This document shows, in pieces, positions 23,101 through 34,856 of a DNA stretch of 64,000 nucleotides. Below the pieces are notes generated by a model. That model worked only from the letters and a program-made list of their open reading frames with translations, did no database searches and was not told where the DNA came from. The first letter of the stretch is position 1; each line of letters begins with the position of its first letter. The stretch is from Gnetum montanum (Eukaryota; Streptophyta; Gnetopsida; Gnetales; Gnetaceae), in the NCBI GenBank assembly GCA_015680685.1, contig MNCI01002119.1, forward strand, positions 340,189 to 404,188. Direction: 5' to 3'. Position numbers and translations under genes: made by a program.

Positions 23101-24173
23101 CGGCAAAGCCAATTATCACATTAAACCACGTGAAAACCACTCCACAAGAGATACAGCTGCTAGGTCCAATGGACCAAGTCTCAATGAACATACCGAATAG
23201 TAAAGACTTAGCCAGTGCCCTAACTGAGGTCACACAGGCAGTAAAACAAAAAACTACATCCTTAAGTCTGTATGATCTAGTGATGACTTCTCAGGTGCAC
23301 CATGAAGCCTTGGTACAAATGCTCACTTTGATCCAGGTTAGTGAGGACCTACCTACCACTGAACCATCAATTCATGCAGTGATGTCTCCACAACAAAGAT
23401 CAGGTTCCACATCACTAGGCTTTCATCCCGAAAACATTAAAATAGATGAAAAAATTGGAGAAATCACCACTACCCCTATGTTCATAACCATTCAAGAAAA
23501 CAAGTTTAAAATACATAGGGTGCATGTTGACGACGGGGCAGCCACTAATGTAATACCTTTCCCCGTCATCGAAAAATTAGGCCTCACAGAGCAGATTCAC
23601 CCAACGGCAACAATGTTCCTAAAATCTTTTAGTGGGTCACGTGTCGTGGTTAAAGGCACAATCACTTTGGATTTCATAATAGGGAACCAGTTCCCCACGT
23701 CAGCTGAATTTGTAGTCGTAGACGAGATGCCTGGATTTAACTTGATATTGGGATGACTATGGTTAGCCCAATTAAAAGCGGTTTCCTCACCCATCCACCA
23801 AGAGATTCACTTACCCTATGAAGGTGGTGAAATCATCATACACAGTGATACGGCTACACTCAACTCTTTGGCACACGTAGGCACAAACCAAGGCTCAGAG
23901 GTTGAATTCAATGAGCCTAAACAGGACGACACTACCCTCAAGCTTAAACAAGACACCACACCTATCAAAAACCAAAGTGATAACCAATCCCCAAACCGTG
24001 ATCCCCCAGAAGATACAGAAACATTACAGAACATGGAAACATCAGAGCATGTTGACATAGGAGTTATTCCCCCAAACCTCTCATGGTCTGAATTGCCGTT
24101 TAACATAATTAGCGAAGGAGATGCCGAATACACAATTACACCAACATGCCCAACACGCCATGTCAATCTGTGA
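20171..24173 (+). pseudogene. gag-pro: gag-protease of element C, broken
   Basis: From the ATG: WSLRLQGKDPTYTVLTLEQY, then TGA after EEK. It continues through a proline/glutamine-rich linker, the gag core (LTKYNGEGDPNAH, LTGRALNWYRALP, VQKFIQRWSA) and a zinc knuckle of the CX2HX4HX4C type (CKYHQRNGHGTDYC, near 22275). Six PF-V-I-R-V-P repeats (22497-22905) come next, then a retropepsin whose active site reads HVDDGAATNVIPF (near 23530). About ten stops and one frameshift (about 22610) break it. The tail after protease (LSWSELPFNIISEGDAEY) aligns with those of B and D2, defining the end of the block. Not functional as is. Confidence 0.85.
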
Positions 24174-27100
24174 AAATTAAAGAAGTTACTCAACCATTAA
24201 ACAACAATCGTCCAAAATGACGCTAAACTACTATCGTCCGAAATTATGTTAAACTACCACCATGTCCGCAATGACATAAAACTAGCCACAATCATAAAAC
24301 TAGCCACGGTCAGAAATGGCCGGTTCATCTTAAAACCCACCAAAACAGTTTAAATCTCTCTTGTTTCTTGTGGCCCGAAATGGCCTTAAACTAGAATAAG
24401 TTATGCTTCCGCTTAATTAAAATTACATTCTAGTTTGCATGCATAGTTGCATCCCTGCTTTACAAATTACCATGTCCCTCACATTTCTTCTACACTGTTA
24501 TCACTTTAGTTGCATCCACGCTTATATTTACAAATAATTAAGACAACAAAACAACAAAAAATTATATAAGAAAAAAAAAGAAAAATAATAATAAACTTTC
24601 GCCAAAAACAACTACAGTCTCTTCTTCCTTCGACAAAGATACGATAGTCCATCATGACTTTAAACTGATGCATCTAGCCCGAAATGGCTTTAAACTAGAA
24701 CATAGCATACCACCAATTTACCAAAATTGTGCTACGTTATTATCATTTACGTTTTGCTCGACATAGTTACAGTTTACATTTACATTCACAAGGAAGCATG
24801 AAAAGTAAAACATGAATATACAAATACATGTAATACGGAGTGTTAGCACAAAAAAAAATAGAGTAATTGCATATTATACCATGATCACGTTACATTTGTT
24901 TTCACATATTCCAAAATCAACAAAAAAGGGGTACATGATAACAAACTAGCCAAGAAACGACAAGGTTGATAAGAACACCAAGCTAAATCGTGCACTAGTG
25001 TTAGGAGGGGGCTAGTACCCAAATTCATCTGCATTGTCGAGTCCCACTGCACTGGTGTCAACCTCATCATCAACACGTCCTTGCACCAAAACAAAATCCT
25101 AGGTAAGTAAGTTAAAATTTGTGAAACAAACAAATGAAAATAACCATCAACAAAACATAAATATACAAGAGAGAATTAGCAAGAGAAATAATAATAAGAT
25201 GAATAACTACAAAAGTTGTATGTCCCATGGGACAATAACTCCAACATTCATTCGGTGTGTTTAATCCTTAATGGGGAACATGGAATCTATTAGGTAACAC
25301 CAACATCAAAAGGATAACGTTTGCAAATATTATTAGTTTATGTTACAATAGGCATCATGACCTCACGCTGATTACTTGCTTTGACCAAAATGGGTTGCCA
25401 TTGCCTAGCGTGATAATTCAATTAATCGTGGATAGTACAATAGCCATTAGTAACAAAAACACTAAAAATAAAATAAAATAAAATAAAAAAATAAAAAATA
25501 TATAAACAAAAAAAAACAACGATTAAGTTAATAAACACAAATCAAACAACTTAAAACAACAAAAGAACAAATAATAATAATAAATCAACACTAGTCATGA
25601 TGAGGGGGAAAGTAAAAACAAAGCACCGTGACCTTGCATATGGCCATTGGCCATGTGCTGGTGGGATTTGTTGCTTTTTTAAGCAAACAGATTTTAAAAT
25701 AGTAAACAAGCATCCATTCGTCATCATGTTCATGACTCATGAACCATGACAATGACCCTGTTTTGTCTTTTTCTTTTTTCAGCGGAAATAAATAAATATA
25801 TAAATAAAGGGGGGAGTTACATATAATAAATACCTCATATACCCTCCTATCAGTTTTGTATTATGTTACTTGCCGGTTCTGAACGCAGATAATACGTGGT
25901 TTTAATGCTTTTTTTCTTTTTTTCTTTTTTTTTTTAAACATATTGATACATGTCAAACGCAGGGGCATTAAACACAAAAGGATTCAAGCTTAGTGATTGA
26001 CACAGGTACCGTTGACGAATGGCCGCGTTGTCGATTAACGCGTGACAATCAATCTCAAACGCCATTTGTACTTTTGTTTTGAATCTGCAGCAGAAATATA
26101 AAACAAAAGCAGCAGAAATATAAAACAAAAATAGCAAAAAACCAGCAATTAAAAAATATATATATAATAACGCGTGAATGTGCGAGTTATCGTGAAACCT
26201 TTCGCGCTCCCAAAGGCAGGCCCATCCACGCAAATGCAACGTTTTCTTCGCACGCCCCGCCCAAGACTCACGCTAAAGACGGCAGGTAGCTCACGCTGCA
26301 AAATGGCGGTTAACTCACGCTGCAGACGGCGGCTGACTCACGCTGTGGTGGCTGACTCACGCTGCAATACCTTGAATACCGGTTATGGCAGCGATTTGGT
26401 GTCTGAATACAAGACTTTGCATTTCAACCTTAGAACGTCAATTCATAGGATAACCCGTAAACATGAATAAAAGTTTAGCACAAAGTGTCGGTTATTGGTA
26501 GTGGATCAACAAAGCCGATGTTGGCTAAAAGAATTATTCATGTTACTCACGCTGCCCAGGCCAGTTATTCACGTTGTCTAGGGCACGTTACTCACGCTGC
26601 CCGGGGCAAGCAACTCACGCTGCCAAGCAAAAGTTTGCAAAAATGCACGAAAAAAAAATAATAGAGTTCCCACAACATGCACTTACGCCCGGGCAAAAAT
26701 ACAGGAAAATCGCGGTTAAAAATGCACAAAAAAAAATTGCAGTTCCTGCAAGTCACCTATGAAATGCAGTGAAATACCCTGCAACTAACATTGGTCCTCC
26801 CAACCCAAAACGCAGCCAACAATGCTCAAAACATGGCAGTCCATGCTACCCATGCTACGTTGTCTGCCTTGTTCCCTGTAACTCACGCTACCCTCTGTAA
26901 CTCACGCTACACCCAGTTAGTCGTGCTACTTTTTTTATTTATTTTTAATCCCTTTAACATATTAGTTCATCTTATTTCTCTTCTCTTCTATTTTATTTTA
27001 CTTTGTTGTGCCTTTTATTTATTTATTTTACTTTATTGTATTTTCCATGATTTCAAGATAGTTTTCTGAAGTAAGGCATAAAAGAAAAAGAAAAATAAAA

Positions 27101-27293
27101 AATAAAAAAAACCATGAAGATTGAAAATCTACGAAACCATGAACATCATTACATTTTCATGAAACGTGAATACAATGAATCGGCCCGGTATGGCCTTAAA
27201 CTGCCATTACATTCCACAATTTTGTTAGACTAATCATGTGAAACTCATCTACACTCAAACCTTCCTCATCGAGAAAATGTTGTTTAAATTGGC
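24174..27293 (+). other. Spacer between protease and RT in C, possible intron, no antisense gene
   Basis: About 3.1 kb. It starts with inter-block repeats (24200-24380 and 24640-24700; units like CCCGAAATGGCCTTAAACTAG), continues as AT-rich low-complexity DNA, and holds a CTCACGCTGC-rich stretch at about 26270-26930. It ends at TTTAAATTGGCAG, a plausible 3' splice site just before the pol ATG. No part of the antisense gene of B and D2 is recognisable. A conserved 5' splice site could not be identified near the protease end. Confidence 0.5.
26270..26930 (+). repeat. CTCACGCTGC-rich degenerate repeat in C spacer
   Basis: More than ten dispersed copies of (TTA/TGA)CTCACGCTGC or close variants at irregular spacing, amid oligo-A runs. 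They resemble the TTTTACTCACGCTGAG half of the leader minisatellite of the same element. Confidence 0.6.
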
Positions 27294-27295
27294 AG
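27294..27295 (+). other. Candidate 3' splice site before pol of C
   Basis: AG of TTGTTTAAATTGGCAG|GAACAAGCATATGG, 10 bp before the pol ATG. The matching position in B (minus, 34296-34297) and D2 (60127-60128) also reads GCAG|G. Confidence 0.45.
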
Positions 27296-27305
27296 GAACA
27301 AGCAT

Positions 27306-30300
27306 ATGGATAGCAAGAACCTCTTTTCAACGTTGTCTATCAATGGACCACATGAGACCATTCAACGAGAAGTCAATCTAGAATCCATTTATCTGGATTC
27401 ATCATCAATTTATGACAATTTCGTGGTATCCACTCAAGGAACACCAGACTACCTAAGAGATATGACTAAAACTTTGGACTTAGAAGCAGACACCATCACT
27501 GAGGACCCCATCATCGAAGTCCCCATCACCATGCCTAGTGACGAGGTTAAAACATTAAAACTAAGTACTCTACTAGATCCGCAAATTGCCAATGATATTA
27601 CACAAGTGCTGAAGAATAATATCAAAACATTTGCTTGGTCGTATACTGATATGCCAGGGTTGGACCCTCGCATCATCCAGCATAACATCATCCTCGATGA
27701 AAAACTTAGATTAGTAAAGCAAAAAACATGAAAAGTTAGGCCTGAGGTAATGTTGGTAGTTCGTAACGAAATCACGAAGCTCTATCAGGCCAATTTCATC
27801 CGAGTTGTTGACTATGCTGATTGGGTATCCAACATTGTTGTCGTCCCTAAGAAGAACGGTAGCATTCGCATATGTATTGACTTCCGTGACCTTAATGTAG
27901 CCACTATAAAGGATGACTTCCCACTACCCAGTATCGACCAACTCGTTGACTCAACCGCTGGGCATGCATTATTATCCTTTATGGATGGATTCTCAGGATA
28001 CAACCAAATTAGGATCAACCCAGAACACCAACTTAGGATGACCTTCATGACACCTTGGGGCACGTTCTGTTATACAATGATGTCATTCGGTCTCAAAAAT
28101 GCGGGTGCCACATATCAACGGGCGATGACATATATATTTAGCGATTACATGCTTAATTCGCTCAATGATTATGTAGACGACATCGCAGTTAAGTCCAAAA
28201 CAACCAAAGAGCATGCAAAGCATTTAGACTTGGTACTCAAACGTTGTCTCAAATACGACCTTAGGCTTAACCCAAAGAAATGCGTCTTTGGGGTTAAGAC
28301 AGGAAAAATGCTTGGTTTCATAGTCTCCAAAACAGGTATACGAGTAGACCCCGATAAGGTTAAAGTAATAACTAGCATGCAACTACCTAGGAACCTTACT
28401 GAATTACGTGGTCTGCAAGGTAGACTGCAATTCATCAGACGCTTTATCGCAAAACTAACAGATAAGCTAAAACCCATGCAGCACTTGCTACGAAAGAACG
28501 TCCATTTTCAATGGACTCAACAATGCCAAGAGGCCTTTGAAAGTATAAAGATGGAATTTGCTCAACTGCCAATAATTCATCCCTCACAAAGCGATAAACC
28601 TTTTTACATCTACCTTGTGACATCCAACACATCTATTGCATCCATGCTTTGCCAAAAATAAGAAGATGGAGTCGAGATCCCCATTTACTATTTAAGTCAT
28701 GCCTTGGTTGCCCACGAACAAGGATACAACGACGTGGAGAGATCATGGTTCACCCTTGTGTTTTCCTTGAAAGAGTGGCAACATTACCTCTTCCGCAACC
28801 AAGTCAATATCATTTGCAAAGATAACATGCTCTAGGCTATCACCAACAATATCTACGAATCAAGTAGGTTAGCTAGATGGAAGACGATGATTGCAGAGTT
28901 TGACCTGCGTTATGTTACCCAATCCTCTACTAAGGGTCAAGCAATAGCCAATCAGCTGACCGCATCACCGACACGAGGTCAAGCAACGATCAACCTTGAA
29001 TTCCCCAACGAAGACATTAACAGCATAGACGTAGTGGCCGATAACTATGATGTCATCCTGTACTTCGACAGAGCATCCACCTCCCGAGGGGGAAGTGCTG
29101 CAGCCATCATAACGTATCCCTCGAAAAAAATTCGCCCCTTTGCCTATCGACTAAACTTCCCTTACACCAACAATGTGGCAGAGTATGAAGGTCTTCTTAG
29201 AGGTCTTATAGCGGCACTAACTTCGGGAATCACACATCTTCTAGTTCGAGGTGATTCATAATTGGTAATCAATCAAGTCATAGAGACCTATGCATGCAAA
29301 GCTCCGCATTTGCAACCATACTATGATCTAACTAAACACTTGCTAAAACAACTAATCAACGTAGACGTGCAACACATCCCTAGGAACGAAAATACTATCA
29401 CCAACGTGCTTTCCACACTAGCCTTGAACATGACACCTGAGATGTTCCATGCACTGCCTAGTTCCATAACAAATTGTGTCAAACTCGTGACCAACGCCCT
29501 CGATGAAATACCCATAGCGTCCATCAGCACTACACAAGCAATAGAGTGGTACAACGACATAAAAGAGTACCTTCTACGAGGCGAACCGCCACAACATCTG
29601 ATGAAAGCTCAAAAGGACGTGGTACGAAAATGCTCTAGGCAATATGCATTGATAGGGGACATCTTGTGTCGCAAGTCCTATGAAGGCATCATGTTAATGT
29701 GCGTTAGTAGCATCGATGGCCAAACGATCGTAGAACAGGTTCACGAAGGACTGTGCGGAGGGCATATAGCACCCAAGGCAATGGCAACGAAAATCAGACA
29801 TTTAGGCTATTACTGGCTGCACATGGAGTACGATTACTTCTCCAGGGTCAGGAAATGCAATATTTGCCAAAGGCATAGTAACCTAATACACGTACCACCT
29901 AATGATTTGCATACTGCGCAAATCACATGGCCATTCCAAAAATGGGGATTAGACATCATTGGCCCTATAACACCACCATCCTTAGCAAAACATAGCTTCA
30001 TCATCACTATGACTGAATACTTCACAAAATGGGTAGCAGCTATTCCCCTTAGGAAAATCACGTCTAAACATGTCTGCAACTTCATATTGGAAAACATCGT
30101 AACCCTCTTTGGTATCCAAATGACCATAGTCACCGATAATGGGCCACAGTTTAGTAGTACGGATACTAAAAACTTCTGCAAAAGCCTAGGTATTAAACAT
30201 TTGTTTTCATCACCTTATTACCCACAAATCAATGGCCAAGCAGAATCTACAAATAAAACGATCACCATGGTGCTCAAGAAAATGCTGAATCAGAGCAAAA

Positions 30301-30785
30301 GACGATGGCACGAGTAGTTAATCTATGCACTATGGGCATACCGAACAACACACCGAACATCCATAGGTAAAACACCGTATAGCCTAGTATACGGATCTTA
30401 AGTTGTCTTACCTTTGGAGTTATAGGTTCCCTCACTGTGGATAATGCTCTCTAGTCTCCTTGATGAAAGCCAGAACAATGAACTGTGCATCGCTGATCTT
30501 GACTCGGTGGAGGAAGAAAGGGTAAGAACGCTTGATCAAATCGAATGGTACCAGAGACAGCAATGGCAACGTCATCAACATGATCCACATAAGCAGCCGA
30601 TCAAGAAAGGTGACCTAGTTCTCAAGGTGGTCCGTGAACACTTAGATAAATTCTCAGCTAACTGGGAAGGACCTTACTTAGTCACTAAAGCATATGACAA
30701 TGGGGCATTCAAGCTCGCCGACATGGACGAAAACGAATTGGCCAATCCTACGAATCACATGTACTTGAAACCATTCTACATCTAA
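27306..30785 (+). pseudogene. pol: pol of element C: RT, RNase H, aRNase H, integrase, broken by stops
   Basis: In one frame from the ATG: a linker with FAWSYTDMPGLDP; RT with IRICIDFRDLN, MDGFSGYNQI and the catalytic NDYVDDIAVKSK; and Ty3-type RNase H (IPIYYLSHALVAHEQGYNDV). The archaeal-type second RNase H (VILYFDRASTSRGGSA, NNVAEYEGLLRGL, VRGDS) marks the Tat lineage. Integrase has VHEGLCGGHI...CNICQRH, WGLDIIGPI, TDNGPQFSS and AESTNK, and the C-terminal GAFKLADMDENEL ends YLKPFYI. About seven stops and no frameshift: the least damaged pol here. Full-length architecture, but no longer translatable. Confidence 0.9.
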
Positions 30786-31120
30786 TGATCCCAAGGTACG
30801 TCACGGTCCTGGCATCATGACCTAAAAATGATACCATAGAACAATCCCAGAGCTATGACTTAAAACTAGCACCATAGAATGTCCTGGCGTCATGACGGTA
30901 AACCGACACCACAGAGCTTTGTCTGACATGACACTAAACTATCACGTTTATTCACCAAAGTCTACTAAAACTATAAACTGGCTAGCCTCTTCATAGTCCT
31001 CCACGACTATAAACTAGCATGGCATCGTCCACTACAACGCTAAAATGGTAACGTCTAACGGGTTATGACGTAAAACTAATCCATGAGAGTCCGTCAAGAC
31101 TATAAACTGGCAACTTCTTC
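30786..31120 (+). repeat. Inter-block repeats after C integrase
   Basis: About ten irregular units such as GGCATCATGACCTAAAAATG, GAGCTATGACTTAAAACTAG and GTCAAGACTATAAACTGGC, spaced about 40 bp. Same class as 15050-15420 and 63590-64000. Confidence 0.7.
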
Positions 31121-32160
31121 ACTAGCCTACCAATCTGTAGCTAAAATCAAAAGACATATCATCATCAACCTACTCAATGAATTCATCACATAGACTCCGA
31201 CAATATCGCTGCTGCTCAATCTTGTTTGCCTGCGGTTGCACGTGGTGTTCCATCCCATCAATTGCATCCATATTTAAAGTGTTAAGCTAACTCATTCACT
31301 TGTGGTTTTCTTATCTTCTTGGAGTTGTGTTTGCAGGATGACACCTAGAGGTGCTCGTACATGAATGCACTTCATCATGACGACAAGGTACCACATTGTT
31401 TTTGATGCATGTAACCAGGTTAATCAAACCGTTCACAAGTACATTCCCAATTCCCTGAATGTTCCTCATTCCCTAGCATGTTCTCTCTACTCTGTTCAGT
31501 TACACCCCCTTTGATACATTCCATTCATCCCCAAAATTCTGGAAGCATTTTTTCTCACTATAACTCTACAACCAGTGGCAACACAAAATGATGCATAGCA
31601 CATGACACAAACACGAGTACAAAACTGACAGCAAGCTCTTTCCAAAAGAAAAAAAAAGAACAAAGAAAGACTCAAAGAGCAAAATCCATCACAAGACCCA
31701 TTGACACTTCCCATATAAGCCCTAGGTAGGAAGGTACTTGTCCTGGAAGAAAAAATTTGTGTCTCAAAAAATCATGTTGCATCCCACCACATGGCTTTGG
31801 TTGTGACAATGAGTTCTCTTAAATAGGATACAAGAGTCTCGTTCCTCCAAAGGATACACATCCCATGTCTTCGTCCCAAGTCCACTAAATACTAGCTATT
31901 GACAAAGACCAACATGAAGTGTCCACATAAGAGCATTCCTCTTTCCAAAATTAAACAAAATCATCCTTTCATCAATCCCTAATCTCACAGTAACACACCT
32001 TCTCCCTATGCATCTCAAAACCTCATTTCCAAATCCCATGTACTTCTAAACACAGTGCGATGACATCTGGCCAAGTGCCGACGGACAATGCTTGATACCC
32101 AGTTGCTCGTGCTATTTTGTACTTCTTTTTGATGCCTCTCAGATAGATTCCTCCAGATGT
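31121..32160 (+). other. C 3' untranslated region, no gene seen
   Basis: About 1 kb without convincing coding frames on either strand, leading to the polypurine tract. Confidence 0.4.
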
Positions 32161-32177
32161 CAACAAAGAGGGGCCAA
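32161..32177 (+). other. Polypurine tract of element C
   Basis: CAACAAAGAGGGGCCAA directly before the 3' LTR; identical in core to B's tract. Confidence 0.8.
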
Positions 32178-33515
32178 TTAAACACCATAAAATTTTTCCT
32201 AGCACTTTCAGACGATCCAAGTTAAGTCATGGAGCTGCCCAAGCATCAGTACAGCATGAACAAACTTGGACGCCTTCGAAACAGCTCCCAATGGTTCATG
32301 ATTCAATAGGAAAGGTTCCCCTGGGACCCACAGGTAATTGCACCAGCTTTCGGCATCTAGAATCAAAGGTTTCACGCTCAAAATACTTGGTCTTCACTAA
32401 ATACACTTTGGTTACATTTTCTTACGCTGCACAGCGTAAGGCTCAGCGTCACCAACTTTTGGAGCCCCGAAACTGAGCCAAAATAGGCCAAAATTGAGCA
32501 CAAGGGCCCCCCATGACCTCCACTAATGGTTTCCCAAGGTCCCAAGCCCTCAGAATCTTGATTTTGGGCTCAAAAATACACTATTTTCACTGCTCACGCC
32601 CAGGTCACGCCCAGCTCACACCCAGCTCACGCTGATAGTGTGAGCCTAGCGTGAGCTGCCAAAAATGGCCCAGAACATATCAGACGCATGCCGAAAACAC
32701 GCCAAGGCAAGATCCAGTGGTTGATCTAAGCGAGCCAGAATCAAATTTTGAATTCATTGTTAATGTTCACTATAAGATTCGCAATTTGTGAATTTGCCAA
32801 GCTCTTACGCTGCTTCCATGGGTGTAAGATAGCTTGCGTTGTAAAATATAGTGCACCCGGTCTAGAATGTAGTTTGCCCATGTACACCTATCATGTGATC
32901 CATTTTTCTTGCATCTCATAGTCGCTGATCTGATTCATTCCTATGCCCAAGACAAGTAGATAAATACCCTATTCAAACACATAAACGAGGTTGGCAAATG
33001 TTGGTAGAAATTTAGCAAGAAACCAGCAATCCTGAGCACGAATGCACGTGATTCCTAGCACCTGCAAACACCATGCATCGGGGCTTGATGTCTGACTTGC
33101 AGCACAACTACGTTTTGACTGGTGCACGTTTTTGTCAATTAATATAATACAGTTTCATTTTTACCATCCATTGTCTTATTCTGAGTTATTTTTCTGCATT
33201 TTCCATTTCGCTGCATCTTCCTGCATACATTCTATTTCTGTTACTTTCATTACACCTTATTACGCCCATTATGCCCTGCTACGTTTGTTACGCTCTACTA
33301 TTTTCTCTGTTCTACGTTTGTAACGATAACCCCAGCGTAGGCAATAGCGTACGCTTAGGGAAGTCCTTGGTTGATCTACATGCGGACCATCCAAGGCACT
33401 CTACCTTCATTATTCTAGTGTGTCCTCACGCGAAGGCAGGGTCGTCTGTATCTCTCTGGAAATCTTTCGGCATTCGTTTCCTTCTAGCCTTATGCCGATG
33501 ATTTCGAACAGCACA
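32178..33515 (+). repeat. 3' LTR of element C
   Basis: Starts TTAAACACCATAAAATTTTT (family TG changed to TT) and ends GAACAGCACA, 1338 bp, followed at once by B's RT on the opposite strand. Bases 32658-33515 are included in the tandem duplication. Confidence 0.9.
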
Positions 33516-34282
33516 ATGATGTAGCAGAAAGTTCCCCAGGAGGTCATGAAAGTTGTAGTTAGTTGATGTTCTAGGTTGATACGGATTTGATTATAGCCCG
33601 AAAACCCATCCATGAAGGATAGCAAGGCATGTCCAGCTGTTGTATTGATAAGCTAGTCGATACTCGGTAATGGGAAGTTGTCTTTAATTATTGCTTTGTT
33701 CAGATCGTGGAAGTCTATACAGATGCGTATTCCTTCCATTTTCTTAGAAACAATGATGATGTTAGACACCCAATCTGAATAATCAACCGTGCAGATGAAA
33801 CTAGCTTGATATAGCTTAGTGCTTTCATCACGCACTGCCAACATGATTTCGAGCTTAATCTTCTGTGCCTTCTATTTAATTGCTTTGATATGTAGGTATA
33901 AAACTATGTTGTGCTGTATTAGTCTCGGGTCTAAACCTGGCATGTCTTCGTATGACCATGCAAATGTGGCAATGTTATTTTGGAGCACTCGAGATATGGC
34001 GCTTTGCGTTTGTTGGTCAAGAAGAGAACTAACTTTCAGAGTTTTACTTTCTCCTTTGTGCGTAACAATAGGGACCTCGGTAAGGGGATCCTCGGTCACA
34101 TCACCAGCTTCCAGGTCTAAGGTTCTAGCCAAATGTTCTGGCTAGTTTGGGGATGTTTCTGAGGCTGCTATGGTTATGTCACAGGAGAAAGCATCAGTTC
34201 CTATCAAAGGAAGATCAGGCTGCCTAACAATTTTCCCGTATGGGCTAGTTATGGCTAGGGGTGCAAGTAAAGCTTCGTCCAT
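33516..34282 (-). pseudogene. pol: pol of B, 5' part: linker and RT N-terminus
   Basis: On the minus strand the frame opens at an ATG (34282) with MDEALLAPLAITSPYGKIV. It passes one stop, then LARTLDLEAGDVTEDPL, FAWSYEDMPGLDPRLIQHN, RICIDFHDLNKAIIKDNFPL and MDGFSGYNQIRINLEHQL, and reaches TTTFMTSWGTFCYI exactly at C's end. The RT palm continues on the far side of C at 18142. Several stops (for example after HIKAIK and SID) make it non-functional. The start matches C and D2 in position and context. Confidence 0.85.
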
Positions 34283-34295
34283 TTGTGAATTTGAC

Positions 34296-34297
34296 CT
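34296..34297 (-). other. Candidate 3' splice site before pol of B
   Basis: The minus strand reads CTTGGCAGTTTTGCAG|GTC, 13 bp before the ATG of the RT block. An identical copy lies in unit 2. Confidence 0.45.
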
Positions 34298-34741
34298 GCA
34301 AAACTGCCAAGAATGGAAGTTGTTACATTTTTTTTGTTACCATGATACAATGATAGAAGGTTTTAGTGGTACATGTTAACAGGGTGCCAATTTAAGGTCT
34401 TAGCGGACTGTTACAATATACACAATTTGCAAGAAAACAGCAAGCCAAGTCTCCTAGGTATTAGCGTAAGGTTTCTGTGAACTATGATGAAAGGTATACC
34501 GTGGCATGTCTAGTGTGTCAATATAGCTAATTTATAATTTTATGCTCACCGTAATTAATGCGACTGAATTACGAGATGATAAGCTATGTGTTAGTTTAGG
34601 GTCTTTTTGGACTGCAATCAATGCAACATCTACGAGATTAATGTTACGATCTTCATGCTTCATGTGAAATTGACATGCTTGCCTTTCGGGAAAGTTCGCG
34701 TTGATCGGATACGAAAAATAGCAAGTCTTCACCATCACGCT

Positions 34742-34749
34742 TATAAGTA
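34742..34749 (+). promoter_or_regulatory. TATA box of antisense gene, copy 1
   Basis: CTTATAAGTAGATGG, 115 bp before the ATG at 34857. The equivalent in D2 is TATAAATA, 135 bp before the first codon. Confidence 0.5.
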
Positions 34750-34856
34750 GATGGTTCATCCTGAGAGTAATACTGTAAACATTACGAGGTTGAGCTAGGT
34801 TAAAGCAGAAAGAAAGCTTAAGTAAACAATGTTTTGAAGATAGTTTAGGCGTAACC

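Larger units (their letters stand above)
18143..33515 (+). mobile_element. Element C: complete nested Tat retrotransposon without the antisense gene
   Basis: A plus-strand element of 15,373 bp with both LTRs, primer site, leader minisatellite, gag-protease, a 3.1-kb spacer, pol, post-integrase repeats and a polypurine tract. It is inserted in the RT of B. Its left flank ATGGT and right flank ATGAT are a one-mismatch 5-bp target duplication, and removing C rejoins B's RT reading FCYIMMPF. Its LTRs differ by roughly 8% over the 235 bp I aligned by eye, mostly transitions, so the insertion is not recent. Confidence 0.9.

Noticed and set aside
25934-26239. 101-codon minus-strand frame in C's spacer
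   Set aside because: Hydrophobic chance frame in poly-A/T-rich DNA with no match to the antisense gene of B and D2.
32178-33515. Solo LTR interpretation of the LTR at 32178
   Set aside because: It is preceded by a polypurine tract and a Tat interior, and pairs with 18143-19508 with a shared target duplication, so it is C's 3' LTR.
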